Positions 25,510 to 38,153 of a stretch of 64,000 nucleotides of DNA are shown piece after piece. Position 1 is the stretch's first letter, and every line of letters starts with the position of its first letter. The position numbers were made by a program, and so were the translations under genes. Below the pieces are notes generated by a model. The model ran no database searches. It had not been told where the DNA came from and was given only the letters and a program-made list of their open reading frames with translations. The stretch is from Heliocidaris erythrogramma. Lineage: Eukaryota > Echinodermata > Echinoidea > Camarodonta > Echinometridae. Where the stretch lies: NCBI GenBank assembly GCA_025617745.1, contig CM046871.1:29776433-29840432 (forward strand), in the 5' to 3' direction.

Positions 25510-26162
25510 GAAGGTGTGGACTTCTTTTTAATTTAAGGGCGCTTCATTCTTCTAGTCACTGTAATAATTGCTTTCCTTATCTGAAATATTTATTTATAAA
25601 GGGTGTCGGAATGAAGTTCAGAGGATGTGAAACATTTTGGTGTATTGGTAACGCCAACAGACGGTTGTCTTCTTACGACTTTCAATAACAGACGAAGAAA
25701 ACGGGTTCATTGAGTAGGTCTTAGTCAAAGTTAGTTGCACCACTAGAAACTGATTTCACTATTTAAATCTATGACCTTGATGAACGCGGTATATTACCCT
25801 CATACATAGGCACATTTTTGCGAGGGGATAGGGGGGGGGGGGGGGGGGGGGTTGACGCCTTTCCGGAATATCAACTGTCCAGTTTGTTTTTTTTGCGAGC
25901 GAGCAAAACTTTTGATATATACTTTTTTATAGTGAAAATGACAGAAATTACATACTCGGGCACATCACGACCAAAATACCAGGAAATTCGGGCACTTTGC
26001 TGCCCGAATAATTATGAGTTGGTGGTTGCCCTAATATCGACAATTTCAAAATCCTCTGGGGTACTAGCCACCCGCGCCTATTCCCTTATACTTCACACTT
26101 CTTCCCGACTCCAAACCGACTGATCTCGGCCATTGAGTGTAATGCCATGTTTTGTTTCATAT
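25510..26162. other. GPCR 3' region and repeat
   Basis: 3' UTR of unknown length, a G21-like run at about 25831, then the ccgac-rich repeat (26080-26350) split by the MITE. 26350-26908 shows nothing. Confidence 0.45.
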
Positions 26163-26311
26163 GGACCCCGTTTCATAAAACTTATTATCAGTAACAACTG
26201 CCACATTTCTAAGACAAATTTGCTCTCAGCCAATCAGGTGCAAGGATTTCAGTAGCTTACAACAGTTATTGCAACTTGTTACTGATAACAAGTTTAATGA
26301 AACGGGACCCT
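26163..26311. mobile_element. MITE with about 35-bp TIRs
   Basis: Ends ggaccccgtttcataaaact and its imperfect complement, with ttatcagtaacaa inside each. It interrupts a dispersed repeat whose other copies lie at about 1670-1830 and 3250-3520. Confidence 0.7.
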
Positions 26312-26908
26312 GGTGTCGGTTTCGTAATTGGTGTGACTGGGGTGAAACTGTCCATATAAATTACGTTTGGAAGGGAGAGACTATTTAGGTTGAATAATAT
26401 TTTGCATTTATAAATATACTGCTGAAGGAAAAGTGGTGAAGTCATAAAAGATAATCAGTTTAGAGGCGTTCATTGTTTATTTACTCGAAAACAGCAAAAG
26501 TGGATTTAGCGCCTTTGGGAGTGAAACTGGTGTGGATATGGATTCGATTCTTGTTAGTTTACCTATACATTTCCATCCAACAAATATTAGTCTGAGATAT
26601 AGTTCATTTTAGCCCCTTGCAGGAAATTAGTATTTTAAACAAGAAAATAAATGTTAAAATATGGACTTCGCGCCTTTTGGAATCGTCCGCTTCATTTATG
26701 TTAGAAAGACGCTTTGAAATTCATCAGCTACTAATTAACACAGTTAGACAGCCCTTGCAGTTACCATTACATAATGACAAATTAAAATTTATTCTGAAAT
26801 ACTTATTTTGATGTAAATGTGTAAAGATAAGAAATGAATGCCACATTATGAACAAACCATTTCATTAAATAAGCTAGTATACGTAATCACAGTTTACGCA
26901 TGTGCAGA

Positions 26909-27275
26909 TAAAGTTCATTATAAAACGGGTTCAAGAATGTAGCCGTCCTGATTGGTCAAATAACACCACGTGACCGTGAAAAAAAGCCCTAACGCACGGC
27001 AAAAAGGCTCTAAAGCACGGCTGAGCTGCGCATACGCGTACCTCTGGTGCATGTAAACTTAAAACGCAATGAAATCGCGTAGTTTAATTGTCATTTTAGC
27101 GCAGGGATTACATGCGCGCACTGAAACGCGCATGACTTTTGTTGGCTGCGCTTATGTGATATCATCCAGGAAAGAAAATGGCAGCCTCCATAACTGTGCG
27201 ACTGTTGGCGTTTCTATGGGGTTCGTAACCATTTTTATAGACTTCATAATCATATTGCCGACCCGTTTTATAAAT
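26909..27275. repeat. Dispersed repeat, copy 1
   Basis: It starts taaagttcattataaaacgg and ends near acccgttttataaa, a short inverted repeat. The first 200 bp recur at 62105-62314 with few changes, including the gattggtcaaataacaccac block. Confidence 0.65.
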
Positions 27276-27277
27276 CT

Positions 27278-27418
27278 ATGGTTGTGAGTTCGTGCGTTAG
27301 TGCGATCCGGCACCACGCAGGTTTTTATCGTGGTGTCCAACACACTCGGCTTGCGCCTCGTGCGTATAATGTACACCAAATTTGTGTTGCCAGATCGCAC
27401 CAACACACTCCCAACCAT
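27278..27418. mobile_element. Short TIR element (141 bp), copy 1
   Basis: Ends atggttgtgagt and cactcccaaccat, followed inward by ttagtgcgatc and gatcgcaccaa. It recurs in reverse at 31907-32032. It has no coding capacity and is directly adjacent to the dispersed repeat on its left. Confidence 0.6.
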
Positions 27419-27666
27419 GTATCAATAGTATATTTATAGCTATGCCGAATAGGCCTATACAGTACAATTGACCTTTATACGCTGTCATTTTGTGCGCACT
27501 ATGATGCGCGCACCGGTATGATTTTCCGGATATTAACAAGGTGCGCGTCCACGAAAGACAAATCTTCCTGCGCGTACATAATCAAAGTTGGGACATTTCA
27601 GGGTCATCTGTACCATGAACTAATTACGAACTGGCTTATCGCTAGAGTATGAACTTATTGTCTTAC

Positions 27667-27820
27667 CAGGGCCCTCTTGCATAAATACTTGAGATTAAAC
27701 GCAAAAAACGCAAAAAATAAATGCAACTTGATTTCCAACGAATCAGGATCGCGTATTTGTGATTGCGTTAAATGTTTTAAGTTGCGTTTAATCGCAACTC
27801 TTTTATGCAAAAGGGCCCAG
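27667..27820. mobile_element. MITE with gggccct ends (154 bp)
   Basis: Ends cagggccctcttgcataaa and tttatgcaaaagggcccag, with gattaaacgcaa repeated inward on both arms. The target duplication was not resolved. Confidence 0.65.
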
Positions 27821-28134
27821 GATTGATTATTATTCAAGTTTAAAGGCCATTATCTTGCGATATTATTGTATACAGTACTACTTTGTTCGTCGGAATAGAT
27901 ATTATGAAGAAATGCTTAAAAATATTACTGAAAAGTTTATTGTACGTCTACGTTATGATTGTTGGTGGTGTTGTTTTTGTGATTGATGTGGGTTAGATGT
28001 TTCTTTGATCATTTAGAAACTTAGACTTGATTTCGGGCAAAAGTCGGGATGGACCCCTTCCTCTGAATTTCGAAATTACCAATATCCGGGCCCCGCCACC
28101 TCATATTTCGACAGCGAGGTGATCTTTTTCTAAT

Positions 28135-28240
28135 TTTTATATCTTATTTAGTATATTTTGATAATAAAATTACATTATACTCCCAGAAAGCGTCAAATTT
28201 GTGCTAGCTCGCTTCGCTTTCTCTCACATTTTACAATTGA
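28135..28240. repeat. Dispersed repeat shared with the window end
   Basis: tattttgataataaaatta through gctagctcgcttcgctttct matches 63925-64000 with few changes. Family unknown. Confidence 0.6.
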
Positions 28241-29610
28241 GAAAGTCATATTCGACAGTAAAAACCCCTAGCGACATTGTGCCCGCGCGCCTATGAACCT
28301 GTCCAAAATTCAATAATGATTTTCATTGCAGTCATAATTTATCCGTGTACACTCCCCAAAGAATGCATGTACTGATGTATCCGAACTATTAAAGTCGAAG
28401 ACAGTAAAGACAATATTGAGCATAAATTACGATATCCTCGGAGCCTAATTGCTTTTAAACTTCAAGGACAATTAACCCCACATGATATTCTAGATGCGGT
28501 ATTGTCTGCTACGTCTTTCCATGGAGGCTGCCATTTTGTGCATGACACGGATCATTAGGTACCATATGCATTGATAATAGCCTACCTTTACAACAGATAC
28601 GTCGCTTTGTTCTGATTTTATTACGATTGTTATTGGTCATGGGCCGTAGATAATTGACGACCATGAGTTCTAATAGCCATCCTGTAATGCAGATTCCTCG
28701 CTTTGTTTTGGTATTGTTACGATTGTCTCCGTCCTTGACGTCAATTCTCCGTCTCCACGTACAGAAAGTATATTTTTATGAACAAATTAAGACCTTTTAA
28801 AATATATATAAAACTAAACTTACATTTCAGAATATGTGACTATATCTAATATATATTTGTCCTCTAAAAATCAATTACAAGTTAACGATGAAGGAAATAT
28901 TACTTGGGATGAAAAATATTTTCGTGTACACATAAAGTAATGGCAGCCCCCTTATTATTGCTAGCAGACAATAACTTGGCTGGAAAATAGTGATTTATAT
29001 CTATATCCTGTGTTTTTACATGAAATTGCATGTATCAAATAAGAGGCATATACTACACCATTCAAAATAAGCTAGTTCATACGCTGAGGTTAATTTCCCT
29101 TTCATGTTACAAAGCGTGTATATACATAAACATTGATATAGCTACAAACCATGTTGAAGAAGCAGATTTCTTCAACGACATCAAAGGAAAACCCTGTGGC
29201 GGACCAAGGGGTACATGGTGGGGGGGGGGGGGGGGGGGTGTTACGCCGATTTCGGAAGAAAATTTAATAGCATTTGATATAAACATTAAACAAATAAAAT
29301 ATATTTATTGAGGTTCTGAATAGTGAAATCGAAATTACGGCCTATTGGGAGCTTTCTAGTCGGAGGAAACACCAAATCGTCTTCGAGTCGTAGTGACGTC
29401 AGAGCAGTCTTACGACTGTCTACGATTTGAAACTGATTTGACCCTTATTCCTTCTATAACGCTGGTACCCCACCAAAACCCCCATGTTTAGTATTCATGT
29501 TATTGTTCAGAATCTGAATCGGTATTCAGTGTTGACCTCGACCAAATAAAAACCCACAACAGGTCCCTAGACCAAGATAAAGTGCAAGAGGCTCCATATC
29601 AAGATCAAAC
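28241..29610. other. Intergenic, no recognisable feature
   Basis: G18 run at about 29218. A stretch at 29345-29430 (cggaggaaacac, cgattt words) is faintly like parts of 49850-49910 and 58330-58420. No gene. Confidence 0.45.
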
Positions 29611-29773
29611 CAGGGGCTGATCCGGCGGGGGGGGGGGGGGCAAATCCACCGCCCCCCCCCCCTTGAAATCCGACTGGCATACCTTGAGTACACAATAAAA
29701 AGAAATTGCCTCCTTAAATGTGTACTTTTCTGGCTTCGGCCCCCTCTTTTACAAAATCCTGGATCCGCCCCTG
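29611..29773. mobile_element. hAT-type MITE (gcggatcc family), reverse copy
   Basis: Ends caggggctgatccgg and ggatccgcccctg. The inner sequence (ggcataccttgagtacac, then acaaaatcctggatcc) matches the 21846 copy in reverse. G12 and C10 runs sit at the left. No exact flanking duplication was found. Confidence 0.7.
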
Positions 29774-29975
29774 AAGACCAAGACCAAGACATCTCGAGTC
29801 TGGAATCGAGACCGAGACCTACACAGATATGGCCGACGGCGACAATTTGTATACTACTATTATTATACCCTTTGAATGACTCCGGCCATGATCAAAGGGT
29901 TGGTCCCAAAATGACTGATAACGTTAACTATAACTATAGACCGGACTCCTGTTTTATGTATCACAGGTGAAGGAC

Positions 29976-30559
29976 CGTATCCGGACACCTACCCCCTGGA
30001 CAACCACCCCCCGGATAACCACCCCTAGGATAACCACCCTCTAGGACAACTACCCCTAGGACAACCACCCTCTAGGACGACTACCCCCTAGGACAAGTAC
30101 CCCCGGATAACTACCCCCCCAGACAACTACCCCCTAGGACAACCACCCTCTAGGACAACTACCCCCCGGATAAGTACCCCCCGGACAACTACCCCGGACA
30201 ACTACCCCCGGACAACTACCCCTGGACAACTACCCCCGGACAGCTACCCCGGACAACTACCCCCAGGGACAACTACCCTCCGTAGTTGTCCTAGGGGGTG
30301 GTTGTCCGGGGGGTAGTTGTCCAGGGGGTAGTTGTCGGGGGGTAGTTGTCCGGGGGGTAGTTGTCCTAGAGGGTGGTTGTCCTAGGGGATAGTTGTCTGG
30401 GGGGTAGTTATCCGGGGGTACTTGTCCTAGGGGGGTAGTCGTCCTAGAGGGTGGTTGCCCTAGGGGTAGTTGTCCTAGGGGGTAATTGTCCTAGAGGGTG
30501 GTTATCCTAGGGGTGGTTATCCGGGGGGTGGTTGTCCAGGGGGTAGGAGTCCTAGAACC
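29976..30559. mobile_element. 584-bp hairpin element made of short tandem repeats
   Basis: The left arm (to about 30276) is a run of 13-16-bp units like ggacaactaccccc, with variants aggacaaccaccctct and ggataactaccccc. The right arm (from 30282) is the inverse, and the order of variant units in the outer 200 bp matches between arms. The five-base centre is 30277-30281. The outer flanks share gtgaaggac (29967-29975 and 30560-30568), a likely target duplication. The architecture parallels the TU-like foldback, but the repeat unit is unrelated. Confidence 0.8.
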
Positions 30560-30837
30560 GTGAAGGACATCGGTGCTCCTGGTTCTGACTCACATATTTG
30601 TGTTAATGAGCCTTCAACACAATTTTTTTAAAGCTCAGATTTCATATAATTCACATCAACAACGATAACTGCATAACTATAAAAGAGTTTTCCTGGAGTT
30701 TATGTGGATAGGGTGCTGGATATCGGTGTTGCTCAACGAGTTAAGCTAATGATCATTCAGCACCGTTTTTCTCTCATCCTATAATTTTTCTCCAAAGACA
30801 GATTTTGTAGTTATAGTTATCTCCGTTGTTGTCGGTG

Positions 30838-30936
30838 TGTGTGTGTAATTGGGTTTTTACAGAAGTGTATCAATCAGATATGATTATTTACGTCTGGGAC
30901 AGACCTTTAACGTCACCATCCGAAAGACGTGACTCA
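30838..30936 (-). mobile_element. SINE copy 2, 5'-truncated
   Basis: Only the body and tail are present; the 7SL-like head is missing. A perfect 10-bp duplication gttgtcggtg (30828-30837 and 30937-30946) flanks it, as expected of target-primed reverse transcription. It lies 245 bp upstream of the laccase start. Confidence 0.85.
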
Positions 30937-31181
30937 GTTGTCGGTGATATGTGAACAGCCCTTTTATAGACCATGGTCAGAATCGCCTACAGATCTGTCA
31001 CTTGGTTGTCCTTGCACATTACCCTCCAATCGAGAGATATTTACATTATTTATTTTACCATTCATTGTGACAATGGTATAAATATTCACTTTTTATGCGA
31101 GCTGAAGCGAAGCGTGGATACACGGAGACGTGATTTCATTTTAGGTGCATTCAATCTACAGTGGAACACGCTTTCGAAATA

Positions 31182-31239
31182 ATGGCGAATACCCAACTGT
31201 TGGGGTATGCCCTGATGCTTCTTCTGGCTGTTACAAATG
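31182..31239 (+). CDS. Laccase exon 1 (signal peptide)
   Basis: Encodes [19 protein letters not shown] plus one base of the next codon: a short polar start, a hydrophobic core and a likely cleavage site near residue 19. The ATG follows an A/T-rich leader, and the donor is G|GTAAGT. The phase-1 end joins exactly to the exon at 47443 to make Gly20. The 5' UTR start was not determined. An upstream coding exon is possible but not needed. Confidence 0.82.
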
Positions 31240-34200
31240 GTAAGTGCATGTCTCCTGCTATATGTTACATGGCACACATTTAATGAACGACTAACTTTCG
31301 ATTTAGTTATCATGGTAATAGAAGTAGTTCTTGTATTGTGCTAATTACTGTTCTTACGGGGTTTTAGCATGTCAAGTAAGTAATTTCTCAAAAGTACCCA
31401 TTTATACCACCTGGATCTATTTTGCCGTGATAATGACAACCTCAAGTTAGTATTGCCAAGCATTTATAGGGGAACATTACATATCGGTGAAGGCTCTTGG
31501 CTCTCGTACGAGATGTCTGGGTTCGATCCTTTGCTCGGTGCTTGGATCATTGTACGAGTTGCTTTAAATCTGGCGTCCACTAGAGCGCCGACAAGATTAG
31601 GAAGTGTTGCGGAATCAAATTATGTTATTTCGGCATTCTTTCCGCGTCAGACGCAGAAAAAGTATGTGAATCATTGTTTCTTGGGACATTGCTACGTATC
31701 TCTGCGTATTGACTGCAGTCATACCTGGGAGTGTCCTAGGAATCAATCGGGAAGATCGCTATAAAATGCCGCGGAAAATGCTGGTCGTAGCATGGCACAT
31801 CTAGGATCACACCAGGAGTGGTAAAATCACGGACTAGGACAATGAGAATGATTTTTCGACAACCATTTACATAATTATGCGGATAATATTATACTATTAC
31901 TAATACATGGTTGGGAGTGCGTTGGTGCGATCTGGCAACACAAAGGTGGTGTACTATACGCACGAGGCGCAAGCCGAGTGTGTTGGACACCACGATAAAA
32001 GCATGCGTGTTGCCGGATCGCACTAACGCACGTGTGGCAAGCCTTATTACTATTTAAAGTGACTTTTTGATATCACGAATTCGAATTTGTGATATGACGA
32101 ATTAATTTTTGATATCACAAATCCCCACTGGTTTATCACATAAACCCAATTTTTTATATCAAGAAATCGAATTTGTGATATCACAAATCGCCACTGGTTT
32201 ATCACATAAGCCCAATTTTTGATATCAAGAAATCGAATTTGTGATATCACAAATTCAATTCGTGATATCACAAATTTACTTCGTGATATCACAAATTCGA
32301 ATTTGTGATATCACGAATTCCATTTTGTCTTATCACTAATTCCAATCTGTGATATCACAAAATGGCAAAGAAATTCTAGTACTCATGTTGTACAAAAAAT
32401 CACTTTGATTTCGAGCATTAGTTTTGTGCAGAAATTCAGCTAGGTATTCGAGCATTAGTTTTGTGCTCGAATTCACTTGGTATTCGAGCTTTAGTTTAGT
32501 GCAGAAATTCAGCTGTGTATTGGAGCGTGGGTTAAGTGCAATCAAATCATCTCACATGTCAATACACTCAGGGTCGGAGCACCCCAGGGTTGTGTGATTA
32601 CCCCACTCTATTTTCGTCAGTGACTACGCAGTGTCAGAATCTAGTTGTCCCATCTCTTTTTCAAAGTTCACAAAATAATGAATGACCCGACACACCCACT
32701 CCATACCTACTACAGCTTCAATCTCTCTGGTATTCGCCCTTGTGTTCCAAAGTCCACTCGCAATCGTTTCGGGTTTTCATCTGTTCCCAATGCGATTCAC
32801 ACCTTCAGTAACAATGTCACCAGATAACTAGTTTTTCTCTCCCCCTGAGCGACCTTCCTCGGCCGATCTTTTAAGTGTCCTAGGAGTTGGCCTTTTGTCT
32901 TTTAAATTTTCAGATTTTTGAATTATTCATGTACATGTGCAAAGTTTTTCAGCCAGTCGATGCTAATTTTCTATGTATTTTTTTAAATATATCATGGACC
33001 AATAAATTGAATAGAATGAACGGGGGGGGGGGGGGGGGGACAGAATAAACAACAAATGTAGCAAATGTGCTAACCGAGCAACCCTCCATCATGTCTTAAA
33101 CCATTGTCAAATCTCACTTGACCAAGGGAAATTCACCCGGCGTCATAACAACCTGTTTAATCATATACATTCTATATTGTGCTTGAAAAGGGAAATGGTG
33201 ACAGTCAAATCGACTGTGATCTTGGCTCTGAATCATTCGGGGGTTCACGTTGTAAATCACCACTCAAACTGACCTGATTCCAGATCTTTGCATTGTTTGG
33301 AAGGAAATGCTAATTCTCGAACTTACTGTTCCTTTCGAAACGAATATCGATAGAGCGCACAAATACAAAAGCAACAAATATTCTTCTGTGATTGCAGACA
33401 ATAGAAAGGAAAAATGTTTTTAAAATTTCCTTCCAATAGACCGCTTCTGTAATGTATACAAATTTATGAACTTATATTCTCTGAGCACCTAGTGACGAGC
33501 TATTCCATGAACCTGCTTTTTACAATTGAGCCTCAATGCTTGGATGCCAGTTTGCATACATTATTTGTTGCTATGTCCGGCAAGCTTTCAGGTTGTCAAG
33601 AACAACCTTTGTTTGAAAGGTATGCATACAATTTGCAACATTACCGAAGCGGTATTATTGCTCTGCTATTGCCAAAACCCAGCCTCAACCATAACTCTTT
33701 GCAAAGAGCTTTCAAAACTAGCCATCACTTCTCCGTTTGTGATCTATAAAGCCAATTAAGGAAGAATCTCAGTGGGGAACTGGGCGTTGTGGCGTGCGCC
33801 TGTTATCCAGCTACCAGTGGAAGTTATAAACTGATTCAGCGGACCCAGGTTCGAGACTGAGTCACGTCTTTCGGATGGTGACGTTAAAGGTCGGTCCCAG
33901 ACGTAAATAATCATATCTGATTGATACACGTCTGTAAAAACCCAATTACACACACACAATCCCAGTGGGAGTGTCGTCTACCTCTTACGTAGTGAATAAA
34001 TTAATGTATACATCTTTCGTGTGATATCCGTCATTTCTTGCCACTTATAGTTTATTGATACCGTATAATATGTATTCATTCTGTCGATGCCAAAACAAAC
34101 AAAACTTTCCTGTATTTATAATTCCAAATAAAAATGTTTTTTAGAATAAATAATATCTCCTTTTAAATACTACACTACATGTAATTAACTATTTGATATA

Positions 34201-37200
34201 TCTTTTTAATTAACAAGTGTGACTTTCAAGTTTACACCTCTATTCAAATTTTGGTTCCTTTCTGGATAGATCACGAAGATAAAGCCCGTGGGTGCGTCGC
34301 TGGGCTTAGCAGCCCTTGTCGTTCAGGACATTGTCTCCGTCCGGGTGTTCATTCATTCTTGTGATTGTTATATTCATACTTTGTCTATGACTTATTTTTC
34401 TCATGATCCCTGTATTCTAAGTATACCAATGCCCGAAACTTGAACGCCTATCTATATTTATTGAGATTCTCTATCGTATTTAAGTTATGTTGCCCTGCAT
34501 TTAATTAATCACTTCATGACCTGGGCGTATTCTTCTCTGTTCACTGCACATATCTATGTTCTTTTGATTTGAATGTTGAATAAAGTGATGAATTAAACGT
34601 AAAAAAGGTACAATGTGTCCGTAGTTGGGCTCAAAGTAAGGTCAAGAGCTGTATGGTATTAAGATGGTTAACAGAGTAAAAAGTACTTTAAACAGTTACT
34701 TCAGTCTAACAAGAAGAAAACACTACGGGAACAGTTTAATGACAAAGGGGAAATAATGAAAGAAATGAAAGTAATATTGCGGATATTTAGAGGGGTTTTA
34801 TGACAAGTTTTATTCAGAAAATTCAAATATAGAGGTTGACATAAATGATAATATGTTTTGTAAATATATACCCATTTTAAGTGTTGAAAGTATGAATCTA
34901 TGTGAAGGGAAAATTACCAAAGAAGAATGGCACGTAGCGCTAAAAAGTATGAAACTTAATAAGTCCCCTGGGAACGACGGCTTTATTGTTGAAATTATCT
35001 CACATTTTGGTCGCAGCTAAGAGGGTTACTGGTCGAAGTTTTCAATGAAGCAGTTAATAAAGGTTGTTTATCGACGTCTCAGAAGCAAGGTGTCATAACA
35101 CTGATCGAAAAAGATGGTAAAAGATCCTTTATATACATTGTTACACACGGACTATAAGACTATTTAAAAAGATAATGGCAAAACGAATAAAAGACGTTTT
35201 GAATTATATTATTAATTCAAATCAAGTGGGTTGCATAAATAATAGGCACATTATTGAATGACGAGCAGAAGCAGCCCGTGGACATCCACGGGCGCTAGCT
35301 GTGTTTATGATTAATCATCGTACCGTATATTTGTCACAATAATCGGGTGAATAAAAAGAAAAGTCGGCCGGGTAAAGGGTTAATTTTTTTTTACCAAGAA
35401 GTATTTATAACATGAAATACATTTTCATCTTGATGAAGACTAAATGACGATTGTTTTACTTTATGAATGACTTAATAATGATTTTATTTATGGTACGTCG
35501 GCCCTTTGGCCTGTGGATGACACACGATTTCATTTACACCAGGGCGGGATTCTCGTACATAGAGCATGGATAGATTTATAGTAGTATATCCATAGAATAT
35601 CCACAGGCGTAGACAGGAATTTTCAATAGGGGGGGGGGGGGGGCAGACGTGAAGGATCCAACCGCATAGCTAGGATTTCATTTTAGGGGCGGTTGTGAGC
35701 ACGCGAAGAGTGCGAAATTGGTGGTGAGCACCCAAACGGGTGGGTGCAGGGAGGGGGGAAGATTTCCCGCGCGAAAGCTCTGACGTTTTATAGCAAATTT
35801 GGCTCATAGCACTCTTTTTTAGGAGGAAAGTTATTTCAACGTCCGGATTGCTTTTTAGTTATGCTTTTTAGTGGCTGAATAGTAGGGGTCATGGCCCCCT
35901 GTGCCCCCTGTCTACGCCAGTGAGTATATCCATGCATAGAGCTAGAGGGAGCGATTTGATCTTGCCATGTCACTGTGGTTTACTACTCAAGAGAAATTAA
36001 GGCCATGAAAACATAACACGCATAATTAGCGGTACGTCCCTTGTGAAGGATACAAAAATGAGAAAAAATGAATTTATTGTCATTTTCTTTTTCAGGGGGA
36101 TTATTGCCCCCTTATATGGGTCTTGGCGTAGGGGCAGATGTTGATACCCTAAACAGGGAAACTCGTCTATCTCTGATTTTTATACCATTAACAGCGCTTT
36201 TATATCTTGCTTGGTATTTTACATCCTATTTAGGCCTATATCATCATCACAGACTTCTTTTTAGCCAAACTTGGAACACATTACCGAACTATTCCTCTAA
36301 GAACCATTCCCCGCCCGTGGGTACCAAAAGGTGGGGACCGAAGAGCCAAGGGAGGCGCCTATTCGAACCAAAAAAAAAAAGGCCCCAAATCCTTAGGGTA
36401 ATATATATGATGATGTGATAGTTCACTGTAATAATCACTATGAGGAAGATATATTTCTCATAGCAGATGATTTTGAGAAAGCTTTTGATTCTGTTTCACA
36501 TACATTTCTCTTCAAAGTCTAGAATTATTTGGGTTTGGATTGTCATTTTGTTATTGGGTTAAAACCATGTATAACGGAATTAGTAGTTGTGTTATGAATG
36601 GAGGTTTATGTAATGGTTATTTTAATATTAAGAGAGAAGTGAGGCAGGGTGACCCACTTTCACCGTATTTGTTTTTGCTAGTAATTTAAATTTTGGCTCA
36701 TTCTCTTAGAAACGATGATATTATTAAAGGAGTTAAATTTGGTAATTTTGAAGTTCGACAAATTTTGTCGATGATATGACTTTGTTCGTTAAAAATGAAA
36801 GAATGAAAAAAGAAGAAGCTAACGATCGAGATAGGAAAAAACAGAGGAGAGTCTGAAGCATTACCTATTAACGAGAATGAAAATCTTAGGAGTATATTTT
36901 TCATTGGGTATAAAAATGAGGGAAGAGGGTATTACATAGATACTTTGACTACAATTAAAAGACTTTTGGGATGGTGGAAACAGAGAGAAGTGACAGTACA
37001 TTTGCTTAAAACATATACTTTGTAAAAATTGAACTATGTTTCCTCCTCATTATTTGTTCCAAAGTGGGTAGTACCAGAGATTAAGAACATTTGTTTTGAT
37101 TTCATATGGAATGGAAAAGACCAAATTAAAAGATCTGCTACCAGGACTACTGGGATGACGGCTTCAGGATGATAGATTTTGAATTATTTGTGAAAACTCA

Positions 37201-38119
37201 AAGATTAATGTGGTTAAAACGGCTACTTTATGGGGAAAGGAAGATGCAATTGAAACTTTACTTTGACTATCGCTTTCGAAAAGTGGGTGGAAGGTTTATA
37301 TCCCTGTGTAATTGTATTGACTTTTAAAGCACCATTGTTTTATTTAGAGATTCTAAAGGCTTATTGGCAAGATATGGACATAAACATGAATGCCTTTGTA
37401 GAAAAAAGCTAATCCAGTCTGTTTCAAAAATAAAAATTACCTTTCTAAAAGTGAAATAATTTTTGATGAAGACTTACTTAAGAAAGAAATTTATCTAGTG
37501 AATCACATTTTAGAGAAAGAGCAGGTGAAAACAATTGATTATTTCTATAACTTAGGTTTAAGTAGTGAAAATATTGTGGAAATTTGGAAGATAAGTGATG
37601 CAGTTTTGAAAACGGAAAATATGAAGGGAACTTATACGATGTCTATTCTGTTGATGTAGACAAAAACAATATTTCGTTGAAGATTTTTGAAAATATCATT
37701 CTGTTGAAAGATGTACCATCCAGAAAGGTTTTAGGACTTATTTGTAACGAATCTACAACAATTATATACTCTACGAGTAAGAGATGGCCACAATGAGTTT
37801 GAGTACTCCAAGAAAGAAATCGCAGACATTTTCATAAGAACTATAGAATATCAACAATTTTTTTGAGTGGAAAGATGTATATGTGGGGATAACTGGAAAG
37901 GACCTTGTAATACAGTAATCTTTTAAATAAAATACATTATTTTCAGGTCATGGTCGGAGGGTGTAGTTCCTATTAAGGAGAGCATTTTCAATAGATAGAA
38001 TATCGAGATAAAGAAAAGGCAATAGTTATGAAAAGGAATAGGTTAGACAAGCATTAATTTGTTAAAGTGACAGAGGTTGTATGAAAACAGCATGACCGAG
38101 GGCGGTATCCATGAGTGAG

Positions 38120-38153
<34 letters not shown>

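Larger units (their letters stand above)
34620..37940 (+). pseudogene. Decayed L1/Tx1-like LINE reverse transcriptase
   Basis: Readable blocks in order: [10 protein letters not shown] (before 34800), [12 protein letters not shown] (about 34950-34985), [10 protein letters not shown] (about 35092), [13 protein letters not shown] and NQVGCINNR (to about 35250), [10 protein letters not shown] (about 36475), [14 protein letters not shown] (about 36631), FVDDM catalytic motif (36764-36778) and [15 protein letters not shown] and [11 protein letters not shown] (to about 37135). The reading frame changes several times and stops occur, so it is dead. It is 5'-truncated (no endonuclease domain seen) and split by a 1.1-kb insertion at about 35258-36400. 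It lies in laccase intron 1 in the same orientation as the gene. Confidence 0.8.

Noticed and set aside
31490-31540. Another tRNA gene around gggttcgatcc
   Set aside because: Only a B-box match; no acceptor, D or anticodon stem could be paired. At most a tRNA-derived repeat.
34280-34370. Possible small Cys-rich (EGF-like) exon reading [14 protein letters not shown]
   Set aside because: Too short and no convincing splice sites or neighbouring exons. It lies among LINE debris and a candidate aataaa tail.
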